Assembly: GCA_012518115.1 (NCBI GenBank)
Contig: JAAYTD010000029.1
Location: 1-64,000, forward strand
From: Ignavibacteria bacterium
Lineage (GTDB): Bacteria; Bacteroidota; Ignavibacteria; Kapaibacteriales; UBA2268
Reading direction: 5' to 3'
DNA: 64,000 nucleotides
The position numbers and the translations under genes are program-made. Under the pieces are notes generated by a model, which did no database searches, was not told the DNA's origin, and saw nothing but the letters and a program-made list of their open reading frames with translations. This document shows positions 62,252 to 64,000 of this stretch, piece by piece. The stretch's first letter is position 1, and every line of letters starts with the position of its first letter.

Positions 62252-63271
62252 ATGAATTCAGTAAGGAACTTAAAAAGAAACAGTTTATTAGTAGTTGCAT
62301 TTTTTATTGCAACATTTTTTACTTTTGCTACAACTAATTATGAAGCAAAAGCAAAAGTAGATTTTTCTCATACAGCCAAAGTAGATGGTATTGCTTATCA
62401 ACATTATCGTAATACTGATGATGTAACAGGAGTATTGTCTTTATTTACAGTATGGTTAGATTCAAACGGTAATTTACAGCGTAAAGATGGCTGGCTTTAT
62501 CCAAATACTAATAGTTTCTCTATAAACACAGAGAACTATGGGCAAGAATTGTTCAAAAATTTCAAGGGAATAGATACCAGTACTTGTGAGCCTGTTATTA
62601 CTCTGCCAGTTCCAAATATAAATATAAGTAAGGAAGATTGGCAAGGGTTTTACAAAAATTTCAAGGGAATAGACACTATTAATGTTAGTACAGCTCATCC
62701 TGTTATTACTCTGCCAGATTTGAACATAAGTAAAGAAGACTATGAAAAAACAAAGGAAGAACTCCAAAAACTTTTCAAAAACTTAGATACAAGCAATACC
62801 ATTAATCGCAGACACAAAAAATATTTTTCACCAAAACTGCTCACAATACCAAATACAAGCAAGAACAATTATTCAAAAATCGAAAAAGATTGTCAAAAAC
62901 TACTTAAGCAGCTAGAAACTATAGAGAAAGATTATTCAAAGTTAGAGAACGAATATTTAAAAATAGAAAAAGATTTACAAAAGCTTCTCAAACAGTTAGA
63001 AACAATAAAAAATTTTGTTGTACATACCAACGAAAACGAACTAATTATTTCAAATTCTAAAAAAGGTACTGTAAGCATTACAGACATACGAACAGGAAAT
63101 ATCATACTAAAAGATATTGAGGTTTCTTCTACGCCTGTAAGAGTTAAGCTACCTGCAGGAGTTGATACAAAAAGTGCTTATTCCATAACATTTACAGATG
63201 CAGAAACAGGAGCACAAACAACAGTTATTTCATTTCCTACTCCAGAAAACATAGAATTTCAAAAGAAATAA
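62252..63271 (+). CDS. Hypothetical exported protein with internal 33-aa duplication and coiled-coil repeats
   Basis: Signal-peptide-like N-terminus; NFKGIDT...PVITLP..NISKED twice; KIEKDxQKLLKQLETI twice. Confidence 0.6.
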   Translation: MNSVRNLKRNSLLVVAFFIATFFTFATTNYEAKAKVDFSHTAKVDGIAYQHYRNTDDVTGVLSLFTVWLDSNGNLQRKDGWLYPNTNSFSINTENYGQELFKNFKGIDTSTCEPVITLPVPNINISKEDWQGFYKNFKGIDTINVSTAHPVITLPDLNISKEDYEKTKEELQKLFKNLDTSNTINRRHKKYFSPKLLTIPNTSKNNYSKIEKDCQKLLKQLETIEKDYSKLENEYLKIEKDLQKLLKQLETIKNFVVHTNENELIISNSKKGTVSITDIRTGNIILKDIEVSSTPVRVKLPAGVDTKSAYSITFTDAETGAQTTVISFPTPENIEFQKK

Positions 63272-63334
63272 CAATAGAAAAATTCTTTTCAAACAGTAAT
63301 TTTATCTGAGCTAAATATAAACAATTAGATTTTG

Positions 63335-63367
63335 ACTTCCACTCATTTTTAAGTGGAAGTTTTTTTT
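63335..63367 (+). terminator. Terminator after the 62252 gene
   Basis: ACTTCCACT/AGTGGAAGT stem followed by T tract. Confidence 0.85.
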
Positions 63368-63395
63368 ATAAAACTATAAAATAAGATACTTTATA

Positions 63396-63426
63396 TTGAA
63401 GTTTTTTATTTTTTTTTGTATATTTG
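63396..63426 (+). promoter_or_regulatory. Bacteroidota-type promoter TTG-N20-TATATTTG
   Basis: TTG 63396-63398 and TATATTTG 63419-63426, 40 bp upstream of ORF 63466. Confidence 0.65.
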
Positions 63427-63465
63427 CAATTATCCAAATAATAGTTAATTATATTTTATAAAAAA

Positions 63466-63717
63466 ATGTATCTTCACATTATAAATTATGCAGTTCGAAT
63501 TATAATTATTATTCTTGGTATCATTATGGTTAGCGGAATTATAACGCCACCAAGAGAAAATGCAGAATTTTTTACCATTATGGGCGTTGTATTTATTCTA
63601 TTCGGGCTTTATCGTTTAGTTTTATACAGATTTAAATCGCAAAGATATGATTTTTCTTCGGGCAATATAATTAGTAAAGATGATGAAGATAAGGAGGAAG
63701 AAAATGACAAACAATAA
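63466..63717 (+). CDS. Small two-TM membrane protein
   Basis: IIIIILGIIMVSGII and GVVFILFGLYRLVLY hydrophobic segments; charged tail; promoter directly upstream. Confidence 0.6.
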   Translation: MYLHIINYAVRIIIIILGIIMVSGIITPPRENAEFFTIMGVVFILFGLYRLVLYRFKSQRYDFSSGNIISKDDEDKEEENDKQ

Positions 63718-64000
63718 ACTTTCATTTTTTAGCAAATTTTTATTTTTGGTATGTACATTCAGTCTTTTATTTTCTTGCAATAGCGACAAACCTAAACGTC
63801 CGATTAGCCATGAAACAATAGATTCGGGATCTGTTGAAATTTTTTGTGATGAAGCTTATTATCCTATTTTAGATAGCGTTTTCAATATGCATCGCGCACG
63901 ATATAAAAACGTTGAAATTACTGTCCAAAGTGTGAATGCAAGAAACGTGCTCGCTCATCTCTTAGCAGGCAAAACTCGCTTAGCTATTGTTGGACGCGAC
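63704..64000 (+). CDS. Lipoprotein, PstS-like periplasmic substrate-binding protein, 3' partial (not in ORF track)
   Basis: ATG 63704 after AAGGAGG (63691); MTNNKLSFFSKFLFLVCTFSLLFSCNSDKPK lipobox; SVEIFCDEAYYPILDSVFNMHRARYKNVEITVQSVNARNVLAHLLAGKTRLAIVGRD; runs open to the window edge. Confidence 0.7.
   Translation, partial: MTNNKLSFFSKFLFLVCTFSLLFSCNSDKPKRPISHETIDSGSVEIFCDEAYYPILDSVFNMHRARYKNVEITVQSVNARNVLAHLLAGKTRLAIVGRD

Overview
AT-rich window from a Bacteroidota/Ignavibacteria/Kapabacteria-like chromosome. The lineage is an inference from T9SS-type C-terminal sorting domains, TAnnTTTG promoters and a flagellar cluster. From left to right: a partial FliK-like gene with long in-frame tandem repeats, then flgD and flgE; speB-like agmatinase; NfnAB-like pair; T9SS cargo; a small nuoJKCD block; tRNA-Arg(TCT); fumarase/mdh; M16 peptidase; TlpA-like protein; tsaD; MsbA-like ABC exporter; GAF/degenerate-GGDEF protein; an accessory island (fused nuclease-methyltransferase-TRD protein, a 68-aa ORF bounded by a 34-bp duplication, an HD + YqiA-like esterase fusion, DUF486); phosphohexomutase; pnp; ligA; aroA with a coiled-coil-like insertion; a VWA-OmpA / envelope gene cluster; murF; rlmN; a candidate type II R-M pair; lspA; ettA; a giant FN3 T9SS protein; rsmH/mraZ; and a partial lipoprotein at the right edge. 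Main points for a second look: the tandem-repeat FliK ruler region, a dispersed TIR/hairpin repeat family with compensatory changes, MraZ boxes over the mraZ promoter, the duplication-bounded small ORF behind the fused RM enzyme, the HD-esterase fusion, and the AroA insertion. All calls are from reading sequence and translations; no database search was run.
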